From Serratia sarumanii (GTDB lineage Bacteria; Pseudomonadota; Gammaproteobacteria; Enterobacterales; Enterobacteriaceae), in the NCBI RefSeq assembly GCF_029962605.1, contig NZ_CP124750.1, forward strand, positions 2,542,001-2,606,000: a stretch of DNA of 64,000 nucleotides, given 5' to 3'. Of the stretch, positions 15,317 through 23,878 are shown in pieces. Below the pieces are notes generated by a model. That model had not been told where the DNA came from and made no database searches. It saw nothing but the letters and a program-made list of their open reading frames with translations. The first letter of the stretch is position 1, and every line of letters begins with the position of its first letter. The translations under genes and the position numbers were made by a program.

Positions 15317-17047
15317 ATGAGCACACTACTGTCTACACAATCTGTCGGTTACGACAACGCGTTCGGCGTCCTGCTGAGCGAGATTTCCTTCACCCTGAAA
15401 AAAGGCGATCGCATCGGTTTGATCGGCGACAACGGCTGCGGCAAAAGCACCCTGCTGCAACTGCTCAGCGGTGCCCTGCCCATCCACAGCGGAACGGTGA
15501 CATTGTCACAACAATGCCTGATGGCGCGCATCGAACAACACCTGCCGCCCGAGCTGCACGCCTGCACTCTGCTGGATGCGGTGCTGGCGCGGCTTCCGGC
15601 GAGCCAACACCTCAGCGAACGCTGGCGCTGTGAAGCGCTGCTCGCCGAGCTGGGGTTTGAACCGGCGAGCTGGACGTTGACCGCCGGCACCCTCAGCGGC
15701 GGCCAGCACACCCGCCTGCTGCTGGCGCGCGCGCTGATCCGTCAGCCCGATCTGCTGCTGCTCGACGAGCCCAGCAACCACCTGGATCTGCCCACGCTGC
15801 TGTGGCTGGAGCAGTTCTTGCGCAGCTGGAACGGCAGCTTCGTGCTGGTGTCGCACGATCGCTATCTGCTCGATCAGGTGACCAACTGTACCTGGATCCT
15901 GCGCGACAAAACGCTGCAGTTTTTCCGCTTGCCCTGCTCCGCCGCGCGTCAGGCGCTGGCTGAACAGGACGCTGCGGACGAGCACCGCCGTCGGGCCGAG
16001 CAAAAAGAGATAGACCGGGTGGAAAAAAGCGCCAAACGTCTGGCGACCTGGGGCAAGGTCTATGACAACGAAGATCTGGCGCGCAAAGCCAAGCAAATGG
16101 AAAAGCGCGTCGATCGGTTGAAGGAAGAACAAACCACCCTGACCGCCGGCAGCCCGTGGCGGCTGCGACTGCAGGGAGAGGCGCTGGACGCCGATCGCCT
16201 GCTGGCGCTGCCGCAATGGGCCGTGCGCCCGGCGCCGGAGGCGCCGGTGCTGTTCAGCCTGGCACATCTGCGGGTGAAAAGCGGCGATCGCATCGCCATC
16301 GTCGGGCGCAACGGCTGCGGCAAATCGTCGCTGCTGCGCTTGCTGTGGCAGGCGTATCAGCAGCCCACGGAACGCCCGGCGATCTTCCACCCGCGCGTGC
16401 GCATCGGCTATTACGATCAGAGCCTGCAACAGCTGCGCGATGAAGACACGTTGAGCGAAGCGCTGGCGCAGTTTGCGCCGCTGACCGAGGAACAGCGGAA
16501 AATGGCGCTGATCGGCGCCGGCTTCCCTTACCTGCGCCATCATCAGCAGATCCGTTCGCTGAGCGGCGGCGAGCGTTCGCGGCTGCTGTTCGTCGGCCTG
16601 ACGCTGGCCAACCATTCGCTGCTGCTGCTGGACGAGCCCACCAACCACCTGGATATGGCGGGCAAAGAAGAGTTGGCGGAAACGCTGCGCCAGTTCGCCG
16701 GCGCCGTCATGTTGGTCACCCATGACCGGATGCTGATCGAACAGAGCTGCAACCGCTTTTGGCTGATCGACCAGCAAAAACTGGAGGAGTGGCACGATCT
16801 GGCGCCGGTGTATCAGCGCCTGGCGGGCGAAGCGCCAGCGCTGCCGACGGCGGGCAAGGCCACCGCAGACGGCCCGACGCCGCACGAGCGGCTGGAAGAC
16901 GAAGAAGCGCTGTTGGCCGCGCTGTTGGCCCTAGAAAGCAAACTGGAGGACGACCTGGCGCGCAAGCCCAAGCACCAGAAACCGGCGCTGCAGGCGCGCT
17001 GGCGCCGCGAGATTGCCGACATCACCGCCCGGTTGAATCTGGGCTAA
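15317..17047 (+). CDS. ABC-F family ATPase (ribosome-associated type)
   Basis: A 576-residue soluble protein with two complete ABC domains. Domain one has GDNGCGKST, LSGGQ and LLLDEPSNHLDL; domain two has GRNGCGKSS, LSGGE and LLLDEPTNHLDM. They are joined by a charged linker of about 80 residues (KEIDRVEKSAKRLATWGKVY), the region that reaches the peptidyl-transferase centre in ABC-F proteins. There is no membrane domain. A C-terminal charged helical extension follows. It does not read like EttA, Uup, YbiT or YheS, so it appears to be an additional ABC-F member. Role in translation or antibiotic protection is a family-based inference. It sits alone behind a leader peptide and ends in a terminator. 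Confidence 0.88.
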   Translation: MSTLLSTQSVGYDNAFGVLLSEISFTLKKGDRIGLIGDNGCGKSTLLQLLSGALPIHSGTVTLSQQCLMARIEQHLPPELHACTLLDAVLARLPASQHLSERWRCEALLAELGFEPASWTLTAGTLSGGQHTRLLLARALIRQPDLLLLDEPSNHLDLPTLLWLEQFLRSWNGSFVLVSHDRYLLDQVTNCTWILRDKTLQFFRLPCSAARQALAEQDAADEHRRRAEQKEIDRVEKSAKRLATWGKVYDNEDLARKAKQMEKRVDRLKEEQTTLTAGSPWRLRLQGEALDADRLLALPQWAVRPAPEAPVLFSLAHLRVKSGDRIAIVGRNGCGKSSLLRLLWQAYQQPTERPAIFHPRVRIGYYDQSLQQLRDEDTLSEALAQFAPLTEEQRKMALIGAGFPYLRHHQQIRSLSGGERSRLLFVGLTLANHSLLLLDEPTNHLDMAGKEELAETLRQFAGAVMLVTHDRMLIEQSCNRFWLIDQQKLEEWHDLAPVYQRLAGEAPALPTAGKATADGPTPHERLEDEEALLAALLALESKLEDDLARKPKHQKPALQARWRREIADITARLNLG

Positions 17048-17052
17048 CCCCA

Positions 17053-17080
17053 CAGGCCGCCGAACGGCGGCCTGTTTATT
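17053..17080 (+). terminator. Rho-independent terminator after the ABC-F gene
   Basis: CAGGCCGCC (17053-17061) pairs with GGCGGCCTG (17066-17074) around a four-base loop and is followed by TTTATT, six bases after the stop codon. Confidence 0.8.
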
Positions 17081-17235
17081 GATGTATTGATGGAAAGCAG
17101 CTTGTCGCTTTCCCTTGGTTCTCACGGCATCCCGATTGCTGGTCACTGTCGGCCAGCCAGGATAATCCGCGCGGGCGGCGATACCGGCCGTGGCTTTGCG
17201 TATGCAGCAAAGCGCCAGGATCACGTTCTCTTTCG

Positions 17236-17868
17236 TTATTCGGTAATGGCAGGCGGCGAATATCGCCAGGCTAAAAGAAACGCGGTGATAGCCGCTTCGG
17301 CCATCTGTTGCAACTGTTCCGGCGTCGGCCACTGGTCGGATAACAGAGCCGCCGGCAACGGATACCCCATCACCGCGCCCAGAAATGCCATAGCCTGAGG
17401 CTGCGCATCAGCAAATTGGACTTGCCCATGTTGCCGCGCCTGTTCCAACATTTTCACAAATGCCTGCAGCACCCGTCCGGCATTGCGTTCACGCAACGTG
17501 GCGTACAACTCAGGTTTCTGCAACAGCAGTTGCACCATCAGCCGCTGAAAATGCACGTTATCAACGCTGAAAAAATGCGCCTGCACCACCGAAGCGAAAC
17601 GCGCCAGCACCTGCGGTAAATCCATACTCTCCTGAGCCAAAATGGCGGCGATCGGCGGCTGCATCTTCTCGATAAGATGGTTGAACGTCTCCAGCACCAA
17701 GGCGTCTTTGCTCGGGAAGTGATTATATAAGGTTTGACGGGTGGTTCCCGCCTCGTTGGCTATCTCGTCCAACGAGATATCCAAGCCCTGCTGCAAAAAC
17801 AGAACGCAGGCGGTTTCCAGTATCCGTGGCCTGGCCTTCATCGGCCGTCCCGGTTGGCGGTTGATCAT
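17236..17868 (-). CDS. TetR family regulator of the adjacent RND pump
   Basis: A 210-residue TetR protein. Residues 10-60 are the helix-turn-helix domain (SLDEIANEAGTTRQTLYNHF, then SKDALVLE); the rest is a helical ligand domain. It begins 22 bp after the RND gene on the same strand with a GGAGAGAG site, so it is co-transcribed with the pump it probably represses, giving negative feedback. The likely operator is the perfect palindrome at 21056-21074 in front of the RND gene. Confidence 0.9.
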   Translation of the reverse strand: MINRQPGRPMKARPRILETACVLFLQQGLDISLDEIANEAGTTRQTLYNHFPSKDALVLETFNHLIEKMQPPIAAILAQESMDLPQVLARFASVVQAHFFSVDNVHFQRLMVQLLLQKPELYATLRERNAGRVLQAFVKMLEQARQHGQVQFADAQPQAMAFLGAVMGYPLPAALLSDQWPTPEQLQQMAEAAITAFLLAWRYSPPAITE

Positions 17869-17890
17869 GCTCTCTCTCCAGCCCAGAGGC

Positions 17891-20800
17891 TCATTTTCGC
17901 GCCTTAAGTCGTGCCAACCCTTGTTTGGTCAGAACAAAAAACAACGGTACGAACAATAATGTCAGCAGTGTGCCAGAAATCATGCCGCCGATCACCGCAA
18001 TCCCGATTTCGCGCCGGCTGGCGGCCCCGGCACCGACAGAAAGCGCCAGGGGGATCACACCCGCGACAAACGCCAATGAGGTCATCACGATGGGCCGCAG
18101 ACGCATTCGCGCCCCTTCCAGGGTCGCCTGCAACAAAGCGGATCCCGCTTTGAGCTGTGTTTCAACAAACTCGACGATCAGGATAGCGTTTTTCGCCGAC
18201 AGGCCAATCGTCGTCAACATTCCCACCTGGAAGTAAATATCGTTTTCATACCCCGCAAGGCGCGCGGCGACAACGGCTCCGATAATCCCGAGGGGAATGA
18301 TCAGCATCACGGACAATGGGATAGACCAACTCTCGTACAGCGCGGCCAGGCAGAGGAAAATGAACAACACCGAAGCCAGATACACCAGCAATGTTTGCCC
18401 AGCGGCCAATTGCTCCTGATATGAGAGCCCGCTCCACTCAAGGCGGTAGCCGTCTACACCGCCGATAATGCTCTGCATACGCGCCATCGCGGTGCCGGAG
18501 CTTTCGCCCTCGGCTGCCGTCCCCTGTAACTGCGTGGCCGACAGCCCGTTAAAGCGCTGCAGCATTTGTGGCCCTGAGAGCCAACGCGTAGTCGCGAAGC
18601 TCGCAAAGGACGCCATGCTGCCGCTTTCACCACGTACGAACCAATTATCGATATCATCCGGCGCCGATCGCCAGGCCGCGTCCCCCTGGATGTAGACCCG
18701 CTTTACGCGGCCGCGATCGATAAAATCGTTAATATAAGCGCCCCCCCAGGCGGCAGAAAGCGTGTTGGTGATGTCAGCCTGCTGCAGCCCTTGTGCGCTG
18801 GCCTTTTGCTGATCGATATCGACCTGCAATTGTGCTTTATCTTCGAGGCCATTGATGCGTACCGCCGTTAACAACGGATCTTCGGCAGCGGCGGCGATCA
18901 CTTGCCTCTGCGCAGCTTGCAGCGCGTCATGCCCAACGCCGTTTTGATCCTGTAACCACAGTTCAAATCCACTGGACTGCCCCAATCCGCGCACCGCCGG
19001 CGGCGACAACACATTGATCTGCGCGTCGCGATAGCTTTTGAAATGGTGATTGGCGCGGCTAATAATCGCCAGCGCGTTATTCTCATTACCGCTGCGCAGC
19101 GACCAATGTTTAAGTTCGGCAAACGCCATGCCGACATTCTGACCACTGCCGGCGTTATTGCGCCCGACAACCATGAAGATCACATTCAGGTTGTCCCGCT
19201 CGGCGGTCATGAAATAGTCGGCGATAGCGTCAGCAGTCTGTTGCGTTCTGGCCATCGGGGCGCCTGGCGGCAGAGAAAACTGGACCATTACCGAGCCCTG
19301 ATCCTCGACTGGGAGAAAACCGGTAGGCATCCGCAGATATTGCCAGATCATAAAACCGACCAGCAGCAGCGCCAGCATGCAAAAACGCCCTTTGCGCGCC
19401 ATCACATGGTTCAATCCCAACCCATAACGCCGCTGTCCGTATTCCACCAGGCGGTTAAAGCCGCGAAAAAAGCGGTTGCGCGGCCGCTGCACCGACGGTT
19501 TTAGCAAACCGGCGCACAATGCCGGCGTCAAGGTCAACGCCACCAACACCGACAGCACCATAGCGGCGACGAGCGTGATGGAAAACTGTCGGTAGATTAT
19601 GCCGGTTGAACCGCCGAAAAATGCCATCGGAACAAATACCGCCGAAAGTACCAGCGCGATGCCGATCAGCGCACCATTGATCTCCCGCATCGAATGCAAC
19701 GTCGCCTCGCGCGGCGGCAATTGCGCTTCCTCCATCACGCGCTCAACGTTCTCAACCACCACTATCGCGTCATCCACCAACAGGCCGATCGCGAGCACCA
19801 TGGCGAACAGTGTCAAGGTGTTTACGCTGTAACCCAACAGCGCCAAAATGCCGAAAGTGCCGAGCAGCACTACGGGTACCGTAATGGCGGGGATCAATGT
19901 GGCACGCCAATTTTGCAAAAACAGATACATCACCACAATCACTAGCGCGATCGCTTCCAACAAGGTTTGCACGACGCCTTCAATGGACACCAGTACGAAC
20001 GGCGTGCTGTCACGCGGATAAGCCACCTGCAGCCCCGGCGGAAACTGCGGCGCCATGCGCTCCACTTCAGCCCGCACCCGTTCGGCAACCTCCAGCGCAT
20101 TGGCGCCGGAAGCCAGTTGAATCGATATGCCGGCCGCTGGGTACCCGTTGAGGCGCGTTTGGTTTTGATAGTTTTCCGCACCGATTTCCACGCGCGCAAC
20201 ATCGCGCAAATACACCGCCGAACCGTCGGTATTGGTGCGCAGAATAATATTCTCAAACTGCTCCGGCGTTTCCAGCCGCGATTGCGTGGTCACGGTCGCG
20301 TTCAGCGCCTGGCCATCCATCGTAGGCAATGCGCCGATCTCACCGCTGGTGACCTGGTCATTTTGCGCTTCTATCGCGGCTTGCACGTCAGATGGCATCA
20401 GGCCATAACCGCTCAACTTGATCGGATTGAGCCAAACGCGCATCGCATATTGAGCGCCAAATACCGTCGTCTCCCCGACGCGATCCACCCGGCTCAGCGG
20501 GTCTTGCAGCGAACTGACCAGAAAATCATTGATATCAACGCTGTCCATGCGGCCTTGCGTGTCGTACAGGGCGACTACCATTAGGCTATCGCCCTGCGAT
20601 TTTGTCACCGTGATCCCTTGCTGCTGCACTTCTTGCGGCAATCGCGACGTTGCCTGATTGACCGCATTTTGCACTTGAACCTGAGCAATGTCCGGGTCGG
20701 TTTGTTGTTCGAAGCTAAGGCTGATGCGAGCCTGACCCGCCGAACTGCTGGTTGATGAGAAATACAACAGGCCATCGATCCCTTTAATTTGCTGTTCGAT

Positions 20801-20995
20801 AATCTGAGTTACGCTGTCCTCTACCGTTTTGGCCGAAGCGCCGGGGTAATTGGCGGTCACCGTGACGCCAGGTGGGGCGATGTCGGGATATTGCTCAACC
20901 GGCAATGTCCAGAGCGCCAGTGCGCCCGCCGCCATAATGCAGATGGCCAGCACGGCCGCAAATACCGGTCGAAAGACGAAAAAATGCGCTAGCAT
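17891..20995 (-). CDS. RND efflux pump inner-membrane transporter (HAE1 family), solo
   Basis: A 1034-residue AcrB-like protein of full length. The N-terminus MLAHFFVFRPVFAAVLAI is a typical first helix. The proton relay is intact: GLLVDDAIVVVENVERVM in helix 4 and SAKNAILIVEF in helix 10. The large periplasmic loops and the second-half repeat are present. No membrane-fusion or outer-membrane partner is encoded nearby, so it must recruit partners encoded elsewhere. The gene is followed by its TetR regulator. It would export amphiphilic drugs, dyes or biocides as part of a tripartite complex; the substrates are unknown. Confidence 0.92.
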   Translation of the reverse strand: MLAHFFVFRPVFAAVLAICIMAAGALALWTLPVEQYPDIAPPGVTVTANYPGASAKTVEDSVTQIIEQQIKGIDGLLYFSSTSSSAGQARISLSFEQQTDPDIAQVQVQNAVNQATSRLPQEVQQQGITVTKSQGDSLMVVALYDTQGRMDSVDINDFLVSSLQDPLSRVDRVGETTVFGAQYAMRVWLNPIKLSGYGLMPSDVQAAIEAQNDQVTSGEIGALPTMDGQALNATVTTQSRLETPEQFENIILRTNTDGSAVYLRDVARVEIGAENYQNQTRLNGYPAAGISIQLASGANALEVAERVRAEVERMAPQFPPGLQVAYPRDSTPFVLVSIEGVVQTLLEAIALVIVVMYLFLQNWRATLIPAITVPVVLLGTFGILALLGYSVNTLTLFAMVLAIGLLVDDAIVVVENVERVMEEAQLPPREATLHSMREINGALIGIALVLSAVFVPMAFFGGSTGIIYRQFSITLVAAMVLSVLVALTLTPALCAGLLKPSVQRPRNRFFRGFNRLVEYGQRRYGLGLNHVMARKGRFCMLALLLVGFMIWQYLRMPTGFLPVEDQGSVMVQFSLPPGAPMARTQQTADAIADYFMTAERDNLNVIFMVVGRNNAGSGQNVGMAFAELKHWSLRSGNENNALAIISRANHHFKSYRDAQINVLSPPAVRGLGQSSGFELWLQDQNGVGHDALQAAQRQVIAAAAEDPLLTAVRINGLEDKAQLQVDIDQQKASAQGLQQADITNTLSAAWGGAYINDFIDRGRVKRVYIQGDAAWRSAPDDIDNWFVRGESGSMASFASFATTRWLSGPQMLQRFNGLSATQLQGTAAEGESSGTAMARMQSIIGGVDGYRLEWSGLSYQEQLAAGQTLLVYLASVLFIFLCLAALYESWSIPLSVMLIIPLGIIGAVVAARLAGYENDIYFQVGMLTTIGLSAKNAILIVEFVETQLKAGSALLQATLEGARMRLRPIVMTSLAFVAGVIPLALSVGAGAASRREIGIAVIGGMISGTLLTLLFVPLFFVLTKQGLARLKARK

Positions 20996-21055
20996 GCCTG
21001 ACTCCTCTGATTATCTCGCTTACGGATGCTTTGATGATGCATCTAATGACGCCAA

Positions 21056-21074
21056 TTACTTTACAGTAAAGTAA
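21056..21074. promoter_or_regulatory. Perfect 19-bp palindrome, likely TetR operator of the RND operon
   Basis: TTACTTTACAGTAAAGTAA is a perfect inverted repeat around a central A, 61 bp upstream of the RND start and 100 bp upstream of the divergent phosphatase gene. Length and symmetry fit a TetR-dimer operator. Confidence 0.65.
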
Positions 21075-21173
21075 ATAAATTAAATCAAATCTGAAATCAA
21101 GCAGGAATCAACACCGTATTGTCATCTGACTATGGCACCCTGCACGCTAAACTTTGTTCGGAACATTGCCGCC

Positions 21174-22019
21174 ATGACTTCACTCTCCCCACGGGACATC
21201 GAGGCGCGCTACCGCTTCGCGCGTGAGATCGCCCGCGCCGCCGCCGATCTCGCCTTCAGCTTTTATCAACGGCGGCAAAGCCTGGCTGTCGACTTCAAAC
21301 AGGGGCTGCAGGACGTGGTCAGCGAGGCCGATCGCCGCGTCGAAGCGCTGATCCGCCGCATGATCAGCCGCCGTTTTCCCCAGGATGGGTTTCTCGGCGA
21401 GGAAAGCGGCAGCACCGGCGAGAATGCCGCCTGTATTTGGGTCGTCGATCCGATTGACGGCACCGCCTGCTTCCTGAACGGATTGCATACCTGGTGTATC
21501 GCGATAGGCGTGGTGATCGATGGCGAGCCGACGATAGGCGTGGTCTACGATCCCAACCACCGCGAAATGTTCCGCGCCTGTCGCGGCGGCGGCGCCTTTC
21601 TCAATGGGGAGCCGATCGCTGTGCATGCCGGGCGCAGCGTCGCGGATGGCGTGATGGGCGTCGGGATTTCCCCGCGCGCCTCGGCGGCGGAATTCAGCGG
21701 CTTTCTCTGTCGCCTGCTGCAGGCGGGAGGGATGTTTGTGCGCAGCGGCTCCGGCGCGTTGATGACCGCCCAGGTGGCCGCCGGACGGCTGCTGGGCTAT
21801 TACGAACCGCATATGAACGCCTGGGACAGCCTGCCTGGGTGGGTGCTGACGCGCGAAGCCGGCGGCGTGGCGAATGACTTTATGCACAACGACGGGCTGC
21901 GGCGCGGCAACCCGTTGCTGCTGGCCAACGCGGCGCTCTACCCGCAGTTGGCCGAGCTGATTCACATGCCGGGCTTGATCGGCTCGACGTGCCCTATCGC
22001 GCGCGTGATGGCCGGATAA
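21174..22019 (+). CDS. Inositol monophosphatase family phosphatase
   Basis: A 281-residue protein with the family's metal-binding signatures: GFLGEESG near residue 75, WVVDPIDGT near residue 90, and MNAWDSLPG near residue 220 (the WDxAxG motif with small changes). Such enzymes hydrolyse inositol phosphates, fructose-1,6-bisphosphate, 3'-phosphoadenosine 5'-phosphate or histidinol phosphate; the sequence alone does not say which. The start at 21174 is preferred over 21132 because it gives a family-like N-terminus. Its last 58 bases overlap the 3' end of the convergent CDF gene. Confidence 0.85.
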   Translation: MTSLSPRDIEARYRFAREIARAAADLAFSFYQRRQSLAVDFKQGLQDVVSEADRRVEALIRRMISRRFPQDGFLGEESGSTGENAACIWVVDPIDGTACFLNGLHTWCIAIGVVIDGEPTIGVVYDPNHREMFRACRGGGAFLNGEPIAVHAGRSVADGVMGVGISPRASAAEFSGFLCRLLQAGGMFVRSGSGALMTAQVAAGRLLGYYEPHMNAWDSLPGWVLTREAGGVANDFMHNDGLRRGNPLLLANAALYPQLAELIHMPGLIGSTCPIARVMAG

Positions 22020-23350
22020 AGCGCGCGCAGCCGGCGCTCGACCCGATCGACCGCATCGTGCGCGGCGGCGATGGTCACCGCCGGCGACACCCGGCAGTGG
22101 AAATTGACAATGATGCCGCCGTCGCTCTTGCGTGCGCGCACGTTGTGTACGTCTTGCACGCTCTCTCCCTGCTCCAGCGCCGACTGCAGGATCCGCCGAA
22201 TATCGGCCAGCTCCGTCGCATCGACATCCTCGCTGGTCAGCCAGTGCGGCGTCTGCGGCTCCAGGTGCGTCTCTATCTCGGTGTCCTCACCGATCGCCTG
22301 GCGCAGGATCCCTTCTATCTCCGTGGCGATGTCATGCGCCTGCGCCACGCTGGCGTTGGCCGGCACCACCAAATCCATGCCGATCGCCATGCGCGTCGGC
22401 AGCTGCTGCAACGTCACATTCTGTACCTGCGCGCCGTGGTTGGCGGCGATCGCCCGAATGCGCGTCGCCATGTCTTCATCGCTGCGGGTCTGCGGCACCG
22501 CGATGACGGTGAATTCCGCCCTGGCGTAGTGCTCCCGCAGTCGCTCGACGATCTCTCGCTTCAGCGCGTCGATGCGCTCCAGCGGCAAGGTGCGGCACAC
22601 CGCCACCGTGATTTCGACGAACAGCACCGCGCCGGCGTTGCGAATGCGCACGCTGTCGCAGGCCAGCACCGCCGGAAAACGCGCCAGCGTGGCGCGGATC
22701 GCCTCAGTAGCCCCGGCCGGCGCGGCATCCATCAGTGAATCGAAGGAGCGTTTACCCAGTTTGATCGCGGCGACAAAGATAAAGCCGGCGACGATCAGCG
22801 CGGCGATGGCGTCCGCGCGGCCAAAGCCCAGCAGCACAAACACCATCCCCAGCAGCACCACGCCGGACGAAAGCATGTCGGAGAAGAAATGCAGCGCATC
22901 CGCTTCCAGCGCCGCGCTGTCGGTCGCTTTGGCGACGCGGTTGAGCGCCCGCACGCGGAAGAAATCGACGCAGATGGAAATCAACAGCACCGCGATCACC
23001 ACCGGCGCGGCGACGATCTCATGCGGCTGCCCGAGCAGGCTGCTGCCGGCCTCATAGACAATCCAACCGGCGGCGCCCAGCAACAGCAGCACCTCAAACA
23101 GCGCCGCCAGGTTTTCCACCTTGCCGTGGCCGAAGTGGTGATCGTCATCGGCGGGCTTATCGCTGATGCGCACCGCCAGCCAGGTGATGCTGGTGGCGAT
23201 AAAATCGGTGAAAGAGTGGATCCCTTCGGATATCAGGCCAATACTGCCGGTAAAAATGCCGGCGACAAATTTGCCCGTGGCCAGTAACCCGCTGGCGATC
23301 ATCGAGTTTCTGGCCACGGCCTGTTTTTCATTCTGCATTATGCTGCTCAC
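21962..23350 (-). CDS. Cation diffusion facilitator (CDF) metal exporter
   Basis: A 462-residue protein with six hydrophobic helices in the first 210 residues. Metal-binding residues are seen in SEGIHSFTDFIA and DDDHHFGHGKVENLAALFE, and again in ALEADALHFFSDMLSS. The long cytoplasmic tail seems to contain two successive ferredoxin-like dimerisation regions, so the protein is longer than the usual 300-residue CDF. It should use the proton gradient to expel Zn, Co, Fe or Mn. The start is a GTG at 23350; an in-frame ATG lies at 23338. It shares orientation with the magnesium cluster but there is no direct evidence for co-transcription. Confidence 0.88.
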   Translation of the reverse strand: MSSIMQNEKQAVARNSMIASGLLATGKFVAGIFTGSIGLISEGIHSFTDFIATSITWLAVRISDKPADDDHHFGHGKVENLAALFEVLLLLGAAGWIVYEAGSSLLGQPHEIVAAPVVIAVLLISICVDFFRVRALNRVAKATDSAALEADALHFFSDMLSSGVVLLGMVFVLLGFGRADAIAALIVAGFIFVAAIKLGKRSFDSLMDAAPAGATEAIRATLARFPAVLACDSVRIRNAGAVLFVEITVAVCRTLPLERIDALKREIVERLREHYARAEFTVIAVPQTRSDEDMATRIRAIAANHGAQVQNVTLQQLPTRMAIGMDLVVPANASVAQAHDIATEIEGILRQAIGEDTEIETHLEPQTPHWLTSEDVDATELADIRRILQSALEQGESVQDVHNVRARKSDGGIIVNFHCRVSPAVTIAAAHDAVDRVERRLRALYPAITRAIGHVEPIKPGM

Positions 23351-23364
23351 ATTCGGACGGTGAT

Positions 23365-23544
23365 TTATTTTTTTATTTTAGAGGATAATTGCCAGACAAC
23401 GGCGATCAGCAGCATACTGCCAGAGAATGTCAGCATGAGGCTAGTAAGAAAATTGGATTTTCCGGTGGAATAAAAATAAATCTCATTAACGCCCACCGAG
23501 ATCATTAAAATGGCGTAGAGCAATCCCAGAATAAGAATCGTCAT
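23365..23544 (-). CDS. Small membrane protein, unknown
   Basis: A 59-residue product with two hydrophobic helices (MTILILGLLYAILMISVGV and SLMLTFSGSMLLIAVVWQL) and a basic end, SSKIKK. The ATG at 23544 has GGGAG nine bases upstream; a longer frame to 23631 lacks a site. The composition is much more AT-rich than the flanks. It lies between the MgtS-like gene and the CDF gene, all on the minus strand. The topology and position suggest an accessory to membrane metal transport, but I recognise no family. Confidence 0.6.
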   Translation of the reverse strand: MTILILGLLYAILMISVGVNEIYFYSTGKSNFLTSLMLTFSGSMLLIAVVWQLSSKIKK

Positions 23545-23653
23545 TATTATCAACTCCCGTATCAGGCCGCGCGTTCCGCGCGCCGCTAAAAATCCTCCCC
23601 ATAATAAATAGCGGTTACGGGGAGGATGCATCTAGGCGGATCTTTTGCGTTCA

Positions 23654-23746
23654 TCAATCATCCCATTTGGTGCTCATATAGGCCGCCAACAGGCCCAGTG
23701 AGCTGATCATTGCCAGGAATCCCATAAAAATAGTCATGTTTCCCAT
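23654..23746 (-). CDS. mgtS: MgtS-like membrane microprotein
   Basis: A 30-codon gene with GAGG ten bases upstream of its ATG and a double TGA stop. The product starts MGNMTIFMGFLAMIS and ends LLAAYMSTKWDD. E. coli MgtS (formerly YneM, 31 residues) has, as I recall it, the same layout: GNMNVFM near the start and LAAYFSHKWDD at the end. MgtS is an inner-membrane microprotein that protects the Mg importer MgtA from degradation and binds the phosphate importer PitA. Here it sits 133 bp downstream of mgtE on the same strand, which strengthens the link to magnesium and suggests that MgtE could be its partner. Confidence 0.8.
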   Translation of the reverse strand: MGNMTIFMGFLAMISSLGLLAAYMSTKWDD

Positions 23747-23878
23747 TGTTTTTTCCTCAGGTTAAATGTTATCGATAAAAGCCCCTCGCGTTAAATATCG
23801 GGGTTGGTCGGTATCCATATTTTTTAACGCCCTCCTCTTTTTTTGTCACACTCCCGCCCTTTTTAGAGCGGGAACCGT

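Noticed and set aside
15506..16885. Minus-strand open frame of 459 codons opposite the ABC-F gene
   Set aside because: Glutamine- and arginine-rich shadow of the two ATPase domains; no ribosome site and no protein-like features.
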